This document shows positions 62,517 to 64,000 of a stretch of 64,000 nt of DNA, in pieces; within the stretch, counting starts at the first letter, position 1, and each line of letters begins with the position of its first letter. Origin of the DNA: Vibrio sp. S9_S30 (lineage in GTDB: Bacteria > Pseudomonadota > Gammaproteobacteria > Enterobacterales > Vibrionaceae); NCBI RefSeq assembly GCF_014694455.1, contig NZ_JAAUWT010000018.1:41699-105698 (forward strand), read 5' to 3'. Below the pieces are notes generated by a model. That model was not told the DNA's origin. It saw nothing but the letters and a program-made list of their open reading frames with translations, and did no database searches. The position numbers and the translations under genes are program-made.

Positions 62517-63609
62517 CTCTGTTAATGCCGCAAACTACTCTGTTGATGGTCGAGGCGACGCTATGGGGGGAGTAGGGGTTGTAGCTGCTGATTTTCTGTC
62601 GGCACCATTCTATAATCCTTCTCTTGCTGCATTGTATCGACGGGATGATAACGCAGGCATGATCATTCCTGGTGTAGGTCTTACTTACACTGATAACGGT
62701 AAAATGTTCAAAGATATAAAAAACGCAGCAAACGCTATTAATTCGGGAAACGCCAGCGAAATTTTATCGGTTTATGAATCACTCATTGGTGACGAGATCG
62801 CCTTGGATATAGGTCTTACCGCCGCGTTCGCTATTCCGAATCAGTTTGTATCGATGAACGTGTTCGGCAAGATATATACAGAGTCCTACATCACTGCGGA
62901 CATGGCGCCTAGTTCCGTTCCTGATATCGACAAGCTTGATCAATCGCTGATAAAAGTCATGGGAATTGGTGTTACCGAGTTAGGGGTAACATTCGCAAAA
63001 TATTACACGCTGTTCGGACAGCATGTTTCAGTTGGTGCTTCACCGAAAATCCAAAGAGTATACTCGGTTGCAAGTCACGCCTCATTTTCTAACTTTGGCT
63101 TTGGGCGTATTGCAGATTCCACTTCAGGGGATACGGCATTTAACCTAGACTTAGGCGCTGTTTGGTTCTACGGACCATTTAGAGTCGGAGCGTCGGCCAT
63201 GAACATCATTAAACGTGACATTGTCACGGATAAAGAAAGTGTCAATATTGGTGGTCGAGTTGTTGAATTAGGTGATACCTATGAGTTGAGACCCAACTAC
63301 ACGATTGGTGGTGGGTTAGTTGGGGACTACTATACTTTTAGTATTGATTACGATTTAGTAAAACGAAACAAATTTATAGGCATGAACGGTGACGACTCAC
63401 AAATGCTGAGGGCAGGTGTTGAGGTTGATATAATGAGACAGCTTCAACTACGTGGTGGTTACTATACCAATCTGGCTAAAAATGATGAAGGTACTATCAC
63501 TGCTGGTATTGGATTGACTCCTTTGGGAATCATCACTATGGATTTGGGCGCAAGTTACACTAACGCCAATTCAATGGGGCTCTACATTAATTTCCTTGGC
63601 AACTACTAA
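62467..63609 (+). CDS. vxrD: VxrD, outer-membrane barrel-like protein (TraF/plasmid-type PF13729)
   Basis: The 380-residue protein starts at ATG 62467 (MKKIGLSTTIALAVAT, a signal peptide ending VNAANY). The mature part has the pattern SVDGRGDAMGGVGVV of this barrel family, resembling FadL-like and 'conjugal transfer TraF' proteins, and ends with an aromatic-rich strand. It follows vxrC. The name follows the gene order of the V. cholerae vxr operon. Function is unknown. A matS motif lies within the gene. Confidence 0.78.
   Translation: MKKIGLSTTIALAVATSSVNAANYSVDGRGDAMGGVGVVAADFLSAPFYNPSLAALYRRDDNAGMIIPGVGLTYTDNGKMFKDIKNAANAINSGNASEILSVYESLIGDEIALDIGLTAAFAIPNQFVSMNVFGKIYTESYITADMAPSSVPDIDKLDQSLIKVMGIGVTELGVTFAKYYTLFGQHVSVGASPKIQRVYSVASHASFSNFGFGRIADSTSGDTAFNLDLGAVWFYGPFRVGASAMNIIKRDIVTDKESVNIGGRVVELGDTYELRPNYTIGGGLVGDYYTFSIDYDLVKRNKFIGMNGDDSQMLRAGVEVDIMRQLQLRGGYYTNLAKNDEGTITAGIGLTPLGIITMDLGASYTNANSMGLYINFLGNY
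63215..63227. promoter_or_regulatory. matS site, copy 7
   Basis: GTGACATTGTCAC fits the consensus and lies inside the vxrD gene. Confidence 0.82.
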
Positions 63610-63652
63610 CAATTTCGTTATTCTCAGCTTCCAATAAAACGGGAGCAAAAGT

Positions 63653-63796
63653 ATGTTCCAAAACTTACCTACGCTGTCTCACCAAGAACAGCAAGAAGCC
63701 GTTGAGAGAATACAATCACTTATGGCACAAGGTATGAGTACCGCAGAAGCAATTCAAATCGTTGCAGACGAAATCAGGAAAGAAAAGAAAGGCTAG
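63653..63796 (+). CDS. vxrE: VxrE, UPF0181 (YoaH-type) small protein
   Basis: The 47-residue protein begins MFQNLPTLSHQEQQEAVERI and continues LMAQGMSTAEAIQIVADEIR, the UPF0181 signature of E. coli YoaH, but it is shorter than YoaH. GGGAG precedes the ATG. Its stop codon lies inside the stem of the operon terminator. As the last vxr gene it corresponds to VxrE of V. cholerae. No biochemical function is known. Confidence 0.88.
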   Translation: MFQNLPTLSHQEQQEAVERIQSLMAQGMSTAEAIQIVADEIRKEKKG

Positions 63797-63814
63797 GGCA
63801 ACCTAGCTTTTTTT
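63792..63814 (+). terminator. Intrinsic terminator of the vxr operon
   Basis: GCTAGG-GCAA-CCTAGC is a perfect stem with a stable tetraloop and a run of seven T. The vxrE stop TAG is part of the stem. Confidence 0.9.
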
Positions 63815-63873
63815 ATGCCTGCTATCCCATCATGTTGCACCAATCAGCAATGCTCTCCACATAACTCCACAAT

Positions 63874-64000
63874 GTAAGCGCCCCATGAACTCACGGGGCG
63901 ACATAACTAATGCTTGAAGTTCCATGGCAGCAGTGCATCGATATCAGGCTCAGCTTTCGCCAACTCCTTCATGCACTTGATCATGTAGTCGTAGAGGATA
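63874..64000 (-). mobile_element. IS66-family insertion sequence, terminal part
   Basis: The end GTAAGCGCCCC has the GTAAGCG start typical of IS66 terminal repeats. It is followed inward by the end of a TnpC gene on the minus strand. The element continues beyond the window, so the copy number, the other end and the target-site duplication cannot be judged. Confidence 0.75.
63907..64000 (-). CDS. tnpC: IS66-family transposase TnpC (C-terminal fragment; continues out of the window)
   Basis: The visible 30 residues end LAKAEPDIDALLPWNFKH; the DIDALLPWN ending is diagnostic for the IS66 TnpC C-terminus. The stop is the complement of 63907-63909. It lies 33 bases inside the terminal repeat. Intactness of the rest is not visible. 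Confidence 0.82.
   Translation of the reverse strand, partial: ILYDYMIKCMKELAKAEPDIDALLPWNFKH

Noticed and set aside
1..64000. CRISPR array, tRNA, rRNA or prophage genes
   Set aside because: No repeated spacer pattern, tRNA cloverleaf, rRNA sequence or phage structural gene was seen. The only mobile sequence recognised is the IS66 end.

Overview
The window reads as chromosomal DNA of a marine gammaproteobacterium of the genus Vibrio (moderate GC, Vibrio-type protein sequences throughout). From memory rather than a search, the pntAB-vxrABCDE block, nrdDG with an aromatic aminotransferase, and the density of c-di-GMP genes match the second, smaller Vibrio chromosome. Seven perfect copies of the MatP-binding motif GTGACRNYGTCAC (matS) lie across the 64 kb. 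That indicates the replication-terminus macrodomain of that replicon.

Layout. 1-5.4 kb: the start of a fructokinase gene, then a HlyU-like ArsR regulator in front of an RND efflux permease and its membrane fusion protein. 5.5-12 kb: 5-oxoprolinase subunit A, galE, a tiny membrane protein with its own promoter and terminator, an orphan hypothetical gene, the methionine-sulfoxide repair pair msrPQ, DUF2164, and a cytochrome b561/YceI pair. 12-19 kb: a formate/nitrite-type channel fused to CBS domains with a divergent LysR regulator, a DUF1097 membrane protein, an OLD-family ATPase (YbjD), and a 5'-nucleotidase without signal peptide. 19-30 kb: an ABC-class ATPase, a GAF-GGDEF-EAL protein, a FabV paralogue, tesA divergent from ybbA-ybbP, and an FAD oxidoreductase.

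30-39 kb holds the most coherent accessory system. It consists of a phosphonate-type ABC transporter (phnD, phnC and two phnE), a secreted glycerophosphodiester phosphodiesterase, and a DctB/DctD-like sensor kinase with a sigma-54 activator. Both phnD and glpQ have well-formed -24/-12 (sigma-54) promoters with inverted repeats upstream. This suggests a dedicated, regulated route for scavenging organic phosphorus or glycerophosphodiesters.

39-49 kb: a secreted endonuclease/exonuclease/phosphatase protein, anaerobic ribonucleotide reductase nrdDG with FNR and NrdR-like boxes, an aromatic aminotransferase, a retropepsin-like lipoprotein, cobyric acid synthase, and modBC without an adjacent modA. 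49-59 kb: an OmpA-type porin, two diguanylate cyclases, SelO, a cold-shock protein, a ComFB-like protein, a HlyU-family protein, and the transhydrogenase pntAB. 59.4-63.8 kb: the vxrABCDE cell-envelope two-component operon, closed by a terminator. The window ends inside an IS66-family element.

All family assignments come from motifs and recalled family sequences. No database search was run.
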